From Prevotella disiens JCM 6334 = ATCC 29426 (GTDB lineage Bacteria > Bacteroidota > Bacteroidia > Bacteroidales > Bacteroidaceae), in contig NZ_BAIS01000003.1 of NCBI RefSeq assembly GCF_000613345.1, forward strand, positions 36,069 through 100,068: a stretch of 64,000 nt of DNA, written 5' to 3'. Positions 9,300 to 18,329 of the stretch are shown here, in pieces (the first letter of the stretch is position 1; each line of letters starts with the position of its first letter). A program made the translations under genes and the position numbers. The notes beneath the pieces are model-generated. The model did not search any database. It saw only the letters and a program-made list of their open reading frames with translations, and was not told the origin of the DNA.

Positions 9300-10583
9300 A
9301 TGGATACGAACGAAACTTTAAACAATAAAAAATGGCTATGGCTACCCACTATTTATTTTACGCGTGGATTGCCTTACGTCATTGTGTTTCTCGTTTCATT
9401 GGTATTTTTCAATAGAATGGGCTTGTCAAATGGTACGATAACGCTGCTCACCTCATGGTTTTTCATTCCCTTTATTCTGCGTCCTTTGTTGGGTAGAGTT
9501 GTTATTGGCTATGCCACAAAACGCTTTTGGATACTCGCAATGGAGTTCTTAATGGCTGCTTCCATGTTTGGAATTTCAAAGCTAATAACTGCTTCCTATT
9601 GGGAAATAGGTTCCATGCTGCTCTTTATTATAATAGCTTGTGCTGCTGTAATACATGATGTTGCGGTAGCAAGGTTCTATAAACTGAGTATATCTCGTAA
9701 ATCGCCTGGGGTAAGCAGTTTGCATTCGGTATTCTTGCTCATGGCTATTGTGGTCGGAATGGGTATTCCTTTAACCTTAGCAGGTAATCTTGAAATGCTC
9801 AATCGTGTCGTTGCGAAGTCGTGGGTATCTACTTTTTATTTATTATCCGTAACGTTTTTATTGCTTTTTATTTATCATTTTTGGGTGATTCCTCGACCCA
9901 AAGACAAGCCGTCTATACCTGTACGTAGCGGATTGACCCGTCGTTGGTGGTTGGAAACCAAAACTACTTTCATGCAATTGCCTAACTATGTGGCGTTGCT
10001 TTCTTTTCTTTTGCTTTATTTAATCCCCGAAGGAATGTTTTTCCGCATAGCTCCTTTGTTCTTAATCGACCCTGGAAGCAATGGCGGATTGAGTCTTTCG
10101 CCACAAGAATTGGGCTTGGTTCAAGGTTCGGTAGGTGCGTTTGCTGCCATTTTTGGTTGCATTTTAGGTCGTCAGTCTATCGTAAAAAGAGGATTAATGG
10201 GTAGCCTTTGGCTCATGGTTTGTGCTATAACGTTGCCCAAAATGCTTTATATTTACCTTAGCTACAACTTTGTTTCCACACTTTCTGTTATCAATATTTG
10301 CGTGGCAGTGGAACAATTTGGTTTTGGTTTTGGCATTACTGCCTATATTTTGATACTTCTTTATTGTTCGCAAGGTAAGTATGCCATCTTCCGTTACTCT
10401 ATTGCGAGTGCCATTGCAGCTTTATCTCTTATGGCATCTGGTTGGTTTACAGGCATTCTTCAAGAATATTTAGGCTATCGTCGCTTCTTTGTTATTGTGG
10501 CAATCGTTAATATTTTGCCTTTTATCGTAACGGCATTTTTAAGTCGTTCTACCCAATTTGAAAAGGAAAATGAAATAAGATAG
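9300..10583 (+). CDS. Major facilitator superfamily transporter, AmpG-like
   Basis: A 427-residue protein with about 12 hydrophobic segments. The start, LPTIYFTRGLPYVIV, matches the region AmpG-type permeases use to begin (YF.GLP). AmpG imports GlcNAc-anhydroMurNAc peptides for wall recycling. The neighbouring SpoIID and HIT-like genes fit a wall-fragment salvage role, but substrate specificity cannot be read. It is the last gene of the rightward cluster. Its stop codon lies inside a bidirectional terminator. Confidence 0.8.
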   Translation: MDTNETLNNKKWLWLPTIYFTRGLPYVIVFLVSLVFFNRMGLSNGTITLLTSWFFIPFILRPLLGRVVIGYATKRFWILAMEFLMAASMFGISKLITASYWEIGSMLLFIIIACAAVIHDVAVARFYKLSISRKSPGVSSLHSVFLLMAIVVGMGIPLTLAGNLEMLNRVVAKSWVSTFYLLSVTFLLLFIYHFWVIPRPKDKPSIPVRSGLTRRWWLETKTTFMQLPNYVALLSFLLLYLIPEGMFFRIAPLFLIDPGSNGGLSLSPQELGLVQGSVGAFAAIFGCILGRQSIVKRGLMGSLWLMVCAITLPKMLYIYLSYNFVSTLSVINICVAVEQFGFGFGITAYILILLYCSQGKYAIFRYSIASAIAALSLMASGWFTGILQEYLGYRRFFVIVAIVNILPFIVTAFLSRSTQFEKENEIR

Positions 10584-10606
10584 AAACGCTTAGTTTCTAT
10601 CTTATT
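10574..10606. terminator. Bidirectional terminator between convergent genes
   Basis: A perfect 14-bp inverted repeat: left arm 10574-10587, loop GCTTA, right arm 10593-10606. It is A-rich on the left and T-rich on the right, serving the permease (+) and the 10615-11835 gene (-). Confidence 0.85.
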
Positions 10607-10614
10607 CTCATATC

Positions 10615-11835
10615 TTATTCGTCTTCTGGAAAAATCTCTTCTGGAATTTCGTCAGTTTCATCATCTCCATCGCCAATTAATATTTGGTTTCCCGTGAGAA
10701 TTTTCTTCTTTCCGTCCATGTAAGTCAATATAATTTTGGTAATTCTGAGCCTTGTTGCATCGCCAGCATAACAGAAAGTGTACGATGAATCGTAATCCCA
10801 ATCCCATGTACCTGCATCATATTGTTTTATAGGACCTGTTCCTTTGAAGTTGCCTGACACTCTAATATCGCCCACATCGTTCAAAACATTATAGAAAACT
10901 TGAATGTATCGGATTGTTTTTGCGTTCAAATTTCTGAATGTTAGTTTTAGCGTTACAACATAATTTTCATTGTCCCAACTATAATCAGAAACGAATCCCC
11001 AAGGCACAGCTTTCTTTATTTTACCAATTACTTCGTTAATTTTATCTGCATTAAAATACTCTATTTCTTCAAGAGGTATATGAGTTTTACCTAATGAATC
11101 AACAAATGCCGTTGCGTGCTTTTGAAAAGCCTCGTGTTCGAGTATATCGTCTGTTAATTTATAAACGTGAATTTGCGTACAACTGTAACCTAAATCGAAT
11201 GGTTCGTTATGTATACTTAATATAGAATCGTTTTGAATGCCTATGCAATATAGTCGATTGGTCTTTATTTCCCTCTCGCATAACTCACATTTGTATGTAT
11301 CTAAAGGAACAGGAAGGAAATTCCAAATGTGCGAACGGCGATATTCTTCCTTTTCTTTGCGTGCTTTTTCAGCTTTTTCAGCTTCTTCCTTTTTGCGCCT
11401 TTCCACCTCTTCTCGCTCTCGTCTGATGCGTTGTTCTTCTTGATATTTAAGTTCTTGATTATGCGCCTCACACTTTTTGACGAGTGTAGCCGACTTTAAA
11501 TCAATCAGATTTTGCAGGTCTGCGCCCGAAACCATAGGAATAGTTTTGGCTTTTTTATAGTTTTTGAACACCGATTTGTCGAGTGTTATGGCAAAATTTC
11601 CTGTTGCAGTGGTAGCATAAAGCGTTAAAGTCTTCTTGTTGAGCGCATACATTTCCGTAATGTTATCAATGCTCACAACAGGCATATTCTCCTTTTTCAC
11701 ATAATAACCCTGCTCGTCAGTTTCGTACATGACAATGGCACGGCGCATTAACGAATTGAAAGCCGTGAATTGGGCATATGAAAACAAAGTTGCAAAGCAA
11801 CCAATGAAAAGTAAAAATAGCTTTTTGAAGTTCAT
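10615..11835 (-). CDS. Secreted hypothetical protein with central coiled coil and Cys pair
   Basis: A 406-residue protein with a signal peptide ending near FSYAQ. Residues about 130-170 form a highly charged K/E/R stretch, almost certainly a coiled coil. Then come YKCELCERE and a further YC, a possible metal site. The C-terminal half is beta-rich with aromatic-rich segments (GTWDWDYDSSY), and the tail is strongly acidic. No domain family is recognised. It follows the 11854-13017 gene by 18 bp on the same strand, so the two are likely cotranscribed. Confidence 0.65.
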   Translation of the reverse strand: MNFKKLFLLFIGCFATLFSYAQFTAFNSLMRRAIVMYETDEQGYYVKKENMPVVSIDNITEMYALNKKTLTLYATTATGNFAITLDKSVFKNYKKAKTIPMVSGADLQNLIDLKSATLVKKCEAHNQELKYQEEQRIRREREEVERRKKEEAEKAEKARKEKEEYRRSHIWNFLPVPLDTYKCELCEREIKTNRLYCIGIQNDSILSIHNEPFDLGYSCTQIHVYKLTDDILEHEAFQKHATAFVDSLGKTHIPLEEIEYFNADKINEVIGKIKKAVPWGFVSDYSWDNENYVVTLKLTFRNLNAKTIRYIQVFYNVLNDVGDIRVSGNFKGTGPIKQYDAGTWDWDYDSSYTFCYAGDATRLRITKIILTYMDGKKKILTGNQILIGDGDDETDEIPEEIFPEDE

Positions 11836-11853
11836 ATATACGTTTTTAAGAAT

Positions 11854-13017
11854 TTACAAATAGAACACGAGGGAGGCAGAAACCACATTCAACTGTTTTT
11901 CTTTGGTAAGGTATCCCACTTGCGAAATACGGTTTGGCGTGTTCAATATATGCTCAAAATTAAGTTTTACCATACCCAATGAAAGCGTTGCACAAACGGA
12001 ATTAACCATTTTTTTCTCCGTTATTATGTTCTGTCTGTCCACAGGAATGCCCACCGTATAGCCCAAATGAAGTCCGTATGACTTGTTTTTAAAAGGCACA
12101 AACATAATCTTTGGAGCAATTCTGACGTATGATATTCGTGGATTTCCTTGATAAATAAATTCGTCAGCATCTCTGGTAAAATCAACTTCAGCGTATGAAC
12201 CCGTCAATTCAAAGCCAATGAACGAATTAGTAGTGCGTATCTGTGCGCCAATACCAGCCTCCCATTCATAATTATTTTGCGTGTCTAAGAGTGTTCCAAA
12301 GCTACCAAAGATTATTCCTTTAGAATGCCAACGCACTTTGCGGCGTTCTTTTCGGTAGTTGGCATAGTATTTTGCCGATTGTATACTGTCGGCTTTTGCC
12401 TTTGCTTCCAATATCTTTCTTTCCTCCGCATCTTTATGATTCGTGAATGCTTCATATAGTGTGCGATATTCACTACTCTTTGCTGGCATGAGTTTTTCGT
12501 CATTATTGAGCAATGAGCAGCCAAATTCGGTAGGCGTAAAGTAAGCAAATAAGGAGCTGAGTCGGTCGTATTCATGCCCACTTGCATACTGATTGGCATT
12601 GGCAAGCACGTTTGTCCATAAGCGTTGTGTTTGTCTGTCCAATTCGTTCTTTGTCATTTCTTCCTGTACATCGAGCAAAAGTCGGCGAATACCGATATTG
12701 TCGTTTACAACAATCATTTCAGAAACCTTATTATTAATGTAAGAATTGAACTTTATTTGTGCAATTTCCAATGCGTTATAAAGATTTTTTCGGTCGGCTT
12801 CGTTCATGCTTTCTTTGGTCAAAGCGGTGTAAATAAAAATAGCCTCCTTCAAATCGCCACTTTTTTCTTTCGCTTTTGCTTCGTCCATTCTACTCGAAAA
12901 ATAGCGTTTACTTTCGATTTGACTTTTCGATTTAAATGTTTCCATTGTTACCTGACCATAAACTTCGCCTTGTTCAAAAGCGAATAATAAGGCTACGAGT
13001 ACAAAAAAATGTTTCAT
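11854..13017 (-). CDS. Hypothetical envelope protein: helical N-half and outer-membrane barrel-like C-half
   Basis: A 387-residue protein with a signal peptide ending near EVYGQ. Residues about 30-230 are helical and charged, including an AKAKEKSGDLKEAIFIYTAL segment like a TPR helix pair. From about residue 240 (GIIFGSFGTLL) onward, alternating strands (GIGAQIRTTNSFIGFELTG, LHLGYTVGIPV) end in the terminal strand VVSASLVFYL. A terminal aromatic/hydrophobic residue is typical of outer-membrane barrels. The function is unknown. The promoter may be the TACCTTTGC box in the repeat at 13222-13309. Confidence 0.65.
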   Translation of the reverse strand: MKHFFVLVALLFAFEQGEVYGQVTMETFKSKSQIESKRYFSSRMDEAKAKEKSGDLKEAIFIYTALTKESMNEADRKNLYNALEIAQIKFNSYINNKVSEMIVVNDNIGIRRLLLDVQEEMTKNELDRQTQRLWTNVLANANQYASGHEYDRLSSLFAYFTPTEFGCSLLNNDEKLMPAKSSEYRTLYEAFTNHKDAEERKILEAKAKADSIQSAKYYANYRKERRKVRWHSKGIIFGSFGTLLDTQNNYEWEAGIGAQIRTTNSFIGFELTGSYAEVDFTRDADEFIYQGNPRISYVRIAPKIMFVPFKNKSYGLHLGYTVGIPVDRQNIITEKKMVNSVCATLSLGMVKLNFEHILNTPNRISQVGYLTKEKQLNVVSASLVFYL

Positions 13018-13126
13018 TTTTACTTTGATAGTTCGGTTATTTGTTTCTAAAATATAGGTTGTATTAATTTACTTTACGTTGTAGGGGGTAGATTGTTACT
13101 GTTTACTTTGCGAATAATGTAACTTT
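13018..13126. other. Start of a 0.95-kb intergenic region rich in repeats
   Basis: The whole gap 13018-13966 holds no convincing gene. It contains the inverted repeat at 13127, the 67-bp-type repeat at 13222, the 22-bp array at 13629 and the ugd promoter at 13803. I see nothing definite in 13310-13628 beyond AT-rich sequence. Confidence 0.6.
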
Positions 13127-13208
13127 GTAGGGGCGTGGTTTATCACGTTCCTTATTGCAAAACTACTTACTTTTAGGGTGTTAGGAACGTGATAAATCAC
13201 GCCCCTAC
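13127..13208. repeat. Long inverted repeat, MITE/REP-like
   Basis: Two 26-nt arms, 13127-13152 and 13183-13208, match as inverted copies at 25 of 26 positions and begin GTAGGGGCGTG. The loop is 30 nt. Each arm contains its own small dyad (CGTGATAAATCACG in the right arm). Confidence 0.85.
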
Positions 13209-13221
13209 GGAGTCCATTGTG

Positions 13222-13309
13222 CAGCTTATCTTATGCAAAGATATTGCAAACGAGTACAGAGAAAGTTTACTTTCACTTTGTCGAGTGCAGCTATATCTTA
13301 TGCAAAGGT
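13222..13309 (-). repeat. Inverted copy of the 67-bp promoter-bearing repeat
   Basis: On the minus strand it contains TTTGCATAAGATATAGCTGC, then CTCGACAAAGTGAAAGTAAAC, and then a second TATCTTTGCATAAGATA. That is about 1.3 units of the repeat at 5324-5457. Its first box reads TACCTTTG and could drive the leftward gene pair. Confidence 0.75.
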
Positions 13310-13628
13310 AGTGTAAATTAAGCATAATACCAATATATTCACTTTTTTTAAAAAATAAAATATAAGATTTTGGTAATTGGATATTTTTTGTTTAACTATT
13401 TTTGGTCGTGCGTTAGAGAGAAATGAAGTAGACGGTCTCGAACTTTTTTATCTTTTTAGGTGTGCATAAATGTAGCAGAATTGCTAACTTTCGGTGCATT
13501 TTACTCCATTTTTTACACTCAAATTGTTCTAAATTCGTGTTCTAAAAATGGACAAAATTAGATGAGAAATGTACTTCTCTGTATCTTGCTGATTATCAAT
13601 TTATTATGTGGTTTTTATATTTTTGCCT

Positions 13629-13716
13629 TTCAAAACAGTATATTTTAGCGTTCAAAACAATAGGTTTTAAGCTTCAAAACAGTCGGTTTTGCAGAGCGAA
13701 ACAATAGGTCTTGTTT
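13629..13716 (+). repeat. 22-bp-period array b (4 units)
   Basis: Units start at 13629, 13651, 13673 and 13695. The 7-mers between AAAA and TTTT are CAGTATA, CAATAGG, CAGTCGG and CAATAGG. The last unit is degenerate (GAAA, TCTT). The array sits between divergent genes. Confidence 0.85.
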
Positions 13717-13802
13717 TTTAAAGCCTAATTTTAAAGAATTGTCGGAGCTATATTGTTCTCTTTTTCCGTATTCAAAAAATGATGCTAAAAATACCAATTA
13801 AT

Positions 13803-13833
13803 TTTGAACACCTATTTAAATTTTGTATCTTTG
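13803..13833 (+). promoter_or_regulatory. Bacteroidota promoter of the UDP-sugar dehydrogenase gene
   Basis: TTTG at 13803-13806 and TATCTTTG at 13826-13833 are separated by 19 bp. The start codon is 133 bp downstream, leaving a long leader. Confidence 0.7.
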
Positions 13834-13966
13834 CATCATAAAGGCTGCAATCAATACTTGCATTTTTGTAAATGAAGCGACACAATATTTAATATATTGT
13901 CGTGGTAGAAAATCGCACTTTTATATAAAAAAAGACATTTTTGCAGTCGTATAACGCAGAAAAATT

Positions 13967-15216
13967 ATGAAAAGCAAAATTAAAATAGCGGTTGCTGGAA
14001 CAGGTTATGTAGGGTTGAGCATAGCAACATTGTTGAGTCAGCACCACGAAGTTGTGGCGGTCGATGTTGTAAAGGAGAAAGTAGACCTTATCAATAATAG
14101 ACAGTCGCCCATTCAAGACGACTATATTGAAAAATATTTAGCCGAAAAGGAGCTACATCTTACGGCTACATTGGACGGCGAAAAGGCGTATCGTGATGCC
14201 GACTTTGTGGTCATTGCTACGCCTACCAACTATGACTCAATGCGCAATTACTTTGATACAACCCATGTAGAGGAGGTGATTGAGCAAGTAATGCGTGTCA
14301 ATTCAAAGGCTATTATGGTGATTAAATCCACAATCCCAGTGGGTTATACCGAAAGCGTACGACAGAAATTCAATTGCGAAAACATCATCTTTGCCCCCGA
14401 ATTTCTACGAGAAAGCAAAGCGTTATACGATAATTTGTACCCAAGTCGCATCATTGTTGGACGACCTGAAGGCGACGAACGATTGGACAACGCTGCTCAT
14501 GAATTTGCCGAACTCTTGCAAGAAGGAGCGATAAAGGAAGACATTCCAACGCTTTTCATGGGACTCACTGAGCCGAAGCCGTGAAACTATTTGCCAATAC
14601 CTATTTGGCTTTGCGTGTAAGCTACTTCAATGAACTCGACACTTACGCCGAAGTAAAAGGCTTAGACACCTCAAACATTATTCAGGGTGTTTGCCTTGAC
14701 CCACGCATAGGGGCGTTTTACAATAATCCTTCGTTCGGTTATGGAGGGTATTGTTTGCCAAAAGACACGAAACAATTGTTGGCAAACTATTCTGATGTAC
14801 CCGAAAATTTGATTCAAGCCATTGTGGAAAGCAACCGAACACGCAAAGATTTCATAGCCGACCAAGTGCTGCACAAGGCAGGTTATTACGACTATTTTGA
14901 GCAAGGAAATTACAATCCGAAAGTAGAAAAAGATTGTGTCATAGGCGTTTACCGATTAACTATGAAATCGAACAGCGATAATTTTCGGCAAAGTTCTATA
15001 CAGGGTGTCATGAAACGCATCAAGGCAAAGGGCGCAACTATTATTATTTATGAGCCAACTTTAGAAGACGGCACCACATTTTTTGGTAGTTTGGTGGTGA
15101 ACGACTTACAAAAGTTCAAAGCTGAGTGCGATGAAATTATAGCCAACCGATATGATAGTGCGTTGGACGATGTAAAAGAAAAAGTTTATACACGCGATAT
15201 ATTCCAGTGCGACTAA
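13967..15216 (+). CDS. ugd: UDP-glucose/GDP-mannose dehydrogenase family protein, frameshifted as read
   Basis: [12 protein letters not shown] is the N-terminal NAD-binding glycine motif, KSTIPVG lies mid-protein, and [12 protein letters not shown] carries the catalytic cysteine. Repaired length is about 416 residues, fitting the short HasB-like UDP-glucose 6-dehydrogenases, which make UDP-glucuronate for capsule or envelope glycans. The frame shifts at about 14572 (expected gag-gcc, one G missing), between the substrate domain and [14 protein letters not shown]. Catalytic residues survive in the second frame, so an error is likelier than a pseudogene. Confidence 0.85.
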
Positions 15217-15239
15217 GAGAATGAAGCGAAGGAAGAACT

Positions 15240-16157
15240 ATGAAGATTGAAAAAATAGAGGAAACTAAAGAATATTTTAAAGGAAAAATTAGCGTTGAAG
15301 TAACCCAACCACGTATTGATATAATAAACGAAGTGGTTTATGCTCAATACTTTGGCAACGGCACACGCTCGCTCCACATGACAATATTCATGCCCAATAC
15401 AACGAAAAAGAAACCTTGTGTGGTCTATTTTCCAGGTGGAGGGTTCACCACTTCCGATTATGGCAAGTGGAGCAGACTGCGTATGGCGTTGGCATTAGAA
15501 GGATTTATAGTGGCAGCAGTGGAATATCGTCCGTTGCCAGATGCTTTCCCAGCCATGCTTATCGACGGAAAAGCAGCCGTAAGATACCTACGCGCTCATG
15601 CCGAACAATTCGGAATTGATACAGAACGCATAGGTGTTATGGGCAATTCGGCAGGTGGTTATTTGGCGCAACTTGTGGCAATGACCGCAAAAGAAACCGA
15701 GTTTGAAGTGGGCGACTACCTAAACTATTCGTCAGAAATACAAGCTTGTTGCGATATTTTTGGTCCTTACGATTTTACACGCATCGTGGAAGATTTTCCC
15801 GCTGAGGTGCAACAATGGCATCAATCAGCCGCTGCCTCGGAAGCATTGTTGGTAGGTGGAGTGAAATATGGAAAGAAACCAATGGGAACAATTGCTGAAA
15901 ACAAAGAGAAAGCCCTATGGGCAAGTCCGATAGGGCATATACATTCCGACTTACCACCGTTCTTAATTTTGCACGGAACAGCCGATAAAATGGTTACAAC
16001 CTTGCAAAGTGAACATTTATACAATGACTTAAAAGCACGCAATGTACCTGCTACGTTTTATCTTTTAGAGGGCGCTGGGCATGGCGACGACCCTTGGTTT
16101 CAACAACCTATTATTGATTTAATCGTGGAATGGTTCAAACAGCAACTGAATAAGTAG
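15240..16157 (+). CDS. Alpha/beta hydrolase (BD-FAE/lipase-like esterase)
   Basis: A 305-residue protein. YFPGGGFTT forms the oxyanion-hole region, GNSAGG is the nucleophile elbow (Ser), HGTADKMV contributes the acid, and GAGHGDD the His. This is the layout of the hormone-sensitive-lipase/feruloyl-esterase-like group. There is no signal peptide, so it is probably cytoplasmic. It follows the dehydrogenase by 23 bp and may share its transcript. The substrate is unknown. Confidence 0.82.
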   Translation: MKIEKIEETKEYFKGKISVEVTQPRIDIINEVVYAQYFGNGTRSLHMTIFMPNTTKKKPCVVYFPGGGFTTSDYGKWSRLRMALALEGFIVAAVEYRPLPDAFPAMLIDGKAAVRYLRAHAEQFGIDTERIGVMGNSAGGYLAQLVAMTAKETEFEVGDYLNYSSEIQACCDIFGPYDFTRIVEDFPAEVQQWHQSAAASEALLVGGVKYGKKPMGTIAENKEKALWASPIGHIHSDLPPFLILHGTADKMVTTLQSEHLYNDLKARNVPATFYLLEGAGHGDDPWFQQPIIDLIVEWFKQQLNK

Positions 16158-16189
16158 ATAGTAAAAGATGTAGCCGATTATTTTTTAGT

Positions 16190-16972
16190 TTAATACGATG
16201 CGCTACATGAAATGCCCATAGCCTTTACACGTTCGCAAATAGTGTTCAATTCTTCCTTTGTAGCTTTTTTGAGGTTTGGGTCGGGTGTCTCTCGGTCAAT
16301 GGTATAAATCATAACTTTGCGTGGAGCAATGGTTTTCAGGGCTGCAAGCCATGGGGAAATGTACTCCTCCTTTACGTTGTTTACGTCAATGCCGTCTTGC
16401 GATGTGCCTTTCATGAACATGGTTTGAATGATGAGCTTACCTTTAAAAGCCTTCATGCCTTCAATGATTTTCGCTGCACTATAAGACGGAATTACAGGGC
16501 GGTCAGTATTCTGAATATAAGCATCGTTAATCGTATCAAGTTTTAGAATGTTATTGTCCACTTTCAAAAGCGCATCAAAAACCTTTGGGCGATGTATGAA
16601 CGTGGAATTGCTTAATACAGAAACCTTTGCATTGGGACAATATTGATTGCGAAGCCGAATAGTATCGTCAATAATTTCTGCAAATTCAGGGTTAGAAGTA
16701 GGCTCGCCATTGCCAGCAAAGGTGAGTACATCTGGATATTCTCCCGTTTTGGTCATTTCTTTTAACTTTTCTTCAAGTTTTATAGCCACCGCTTGGCGAG
16801 TTGGGAAAATCGATTTTGTGCGGTGGTCTTTGTTAAAACCACATTCGCAATAAATGCAATCGAAGGTGCAAACTTTGCCATCGCTCGGTAAAAGATTAAT
16901 GCCTAACGATAGACCGAGACGGCGACTTTTGATAGGACCGAAGATAGGAGAAGGATAAATAATGGTACTCAT
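16190..16972 (-). CDS. Radical SAM protein
   Basis: A 260-residue protein. The N-terminus reads FGPIKSRRLGLSLGINL, then CTFDCIYC gives the CxxxCxxC cluster motif. FAGNGEPTSNPEF is the SAM-contacting segment. This family of small radical SAM proteins (Fe-S oxidoreductase, YP_ type) is widespread, but its reaction is not defined. It is transcribed leftward, convergent with the esterase gene. Confidence 0.8.
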   Translation of the reverse strand: MSTIIYPSPIFGPIKSRRLGLSLGINLLPSDGKVCTFDCIYCECGFNKDHRTKSIFPTRQAVAIKLEEKLKEMTKTGEYPDVLTFAGNGEPTSNPEFAEIIDDTIRLRNQYCPNAKVSVLSNSTFIHRPKVFDALLKVDNNILKLDTINDAYIQNTDRPVIPSYSAAKIIEGMKAFKGKLIIQTMFMKGTSQDGIDVNNVKEEYISPWLAALKTIAPRKVMIYTIDRETPDPNLKKATKEELNTICERVKAMGISCSASY

Positions 16973-17072
16973 ATTAAAAATCTTATTCGTTGCACAAAGG
17001 TAACAATTAAGTTTAAAATAGGAAGAGGTTGAATTGGAAATATGTTTTGTTTGTAAATAAAATTTAAAATCT

Positions 17073-17103
17073 TTTGCTATTACCTTATTTTACAGTATCT
17101 TTG
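17073..17103 (+). promoter_or_regulatory. Promoter of the ftsX-folK operon
   Basis: TTTG at 17073-17076 and TATCTTTG at 17096-17103 are 19 bp apart. The predicted transcription start near 17110 rules out the upstream TTG at 17112 as initiator and supports ATG 17139. Confidence 0.75.
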
Positions 17104-17138
17104 CATCAACTTTGGTGTATTATCCCCAATTTAGAACA

Positions 17139-18017
17139 ATGGCAAAACAACATAAAAAGGCAGGAAAGCCACGCAGCTTACAAATAATAACGCTTTGCAT
17201 TAGTACGGCAATGGTGCTTATTCTCATTGGAATGGTAGTTTTGACGGTGTGTACAAGTCGCAATCTCAGTCAGTTTGTTAAGGAAAACCTTACGATAACC
17301 ATGATTCTTCAGCCCGATATGAGCAACGAAGAATGTGCTACTTTGTGCGAGCGTGTAGACCAATTGAATTATATCAGCAACTTAAACTTTATCAGCAAGG
17401 AAGAAGCCTTGAAGGAAGGAACAAAAGAATTGGGAGCAAACCCTGCCGAATTTGCTGGCGAAAATCCGTTCACCGCTGAAATAGAGGTACAATTGAAGGC
17501 GAATTATGCCAATAACGATTCGATAAAAGCTATTGCAGCGCAATTGAAAACCTACAAAGGGGTGAGCGATATTACTTATCGTCAAGATTTAGTAGAGAGT
17601 GTGAATAACACATTGGGCAAGATTAGTCTTGTGTTGTTGGTTATTGCAGCATTATTAACAGTCGTTTCTTTCTCGTTGATAAACAATACAATACGATTAA
17701 GCGTATATGCTCAACGATTTACAATCCATACAATGAAGCTCGTAGGAGCATCGTGGAATTTCATACGAATGCCTTTCTTGCGTACAGCTATCATCGAAGG
17801 ATTGGTTTCGGCACTGATTGCTATTGCTGTTTTAGGGGTTGGAATGTATTTCTTGTATTCTTACGACCCTGAAATTGCTGTGGTTTTGGATTGGAACGTA
17901 ATGATAATAACCGCTTTGACTATGCTTGCTTTCGGTGTTCTCATTACTTTCTTCTGCTCATGGCTATCGGTAAACAAGTTCTTGCGCATGAAAGCAAGTT
18001 CACTTTATAAGATTTAA
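17139..18017 (+). CDS. ftsX: Cell division permease-like protein FtsX
   Basis: A 292-residue membrane protein. One transmembrane segment (about residues 20-45) is followed by a periplasmic loop and three C-terminal segments, the usual FtsX topology. The KLVGASWNFIRMPFL motif is the cytoplasmic loop that contacts the FtsE ATPase. FtsEX couples septal peptidoglycan hydrolase activation to division. ftsE is not adjacent. The start at 17139 is chosen because the promoter leaves no room for the earlier TTG. Confidence 0.88.
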   Translation: MAKQHKKAGKPRSLQIITLCISTAMVLILIGMVVLTVCTSRNLSQFVKENLTITMILQPDMSNEECATLCERVDQLNYISNLNFISKEEALKEGTKELGANPAEFAGENPFTAEIEVQLKANYANNDSIKAIAAQLKTYKGVSDITYRQDLVESVNNTLGKISLVLLVIAALLTVVSFSLINNTIRLSVYAQRFTIHTMKLVGASWNFIRMPFLRTAIIEGLVSALIAIAVLGVGMYFLYSYDPEIAVVLDWNVMIITALTMLAFGVLITFFCSWLSVNKFLRMKASSLYKI

Positions 18018-18086
18018 GTAAACATATTTTCAAGAGTTCAACCTTTATATTATATATAAGGTGTGGCTTAACAATTCATAAACGAA

Positions 18087-18329
18087 ATGGATAAAAAGAA
18101 TTTAGCATTTAGCAAAATCAATTTCATCTTGTTGGCTATTAGTGTGGCTATCGTGATTTTGGGTTTTATATTGATGAGCGGTAGCGGTTCTACTGAAACA
18201 GAGTATAACCCTGAAATCTTCAGTACCATGCGTATTAAGGTCGCTCCAGTCGTAACTTTCATTGGTTTCATCTCGATTATTGGTGCAATTATGTATCAAC
18301 CAAAACGTAAAGACGAGGCTGAAGAATAA
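18087..18329 (+). CDS. DUF3098 small membrane protein
   Basis: An 80-residue protein with two hydrophobic segments (LLAISVAIVILGFILM and a second near residues 52-70) and the MSGSGSTETEYNPEIFS linker typical of DUF3098. It sits between ftsX and uppP, its conserved position in Bacteroidota, suggesting an envelope or division role that is not known. It overlaps the next gene by one base. Confidence 0.85.
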   Translation: MDKKNLAFSKINFILLAISVAIVILGFILMSGSGSTETEYNPEIFSTMRIKVAPVVTFIGFISIIGAIMYQPKRKDEAEE

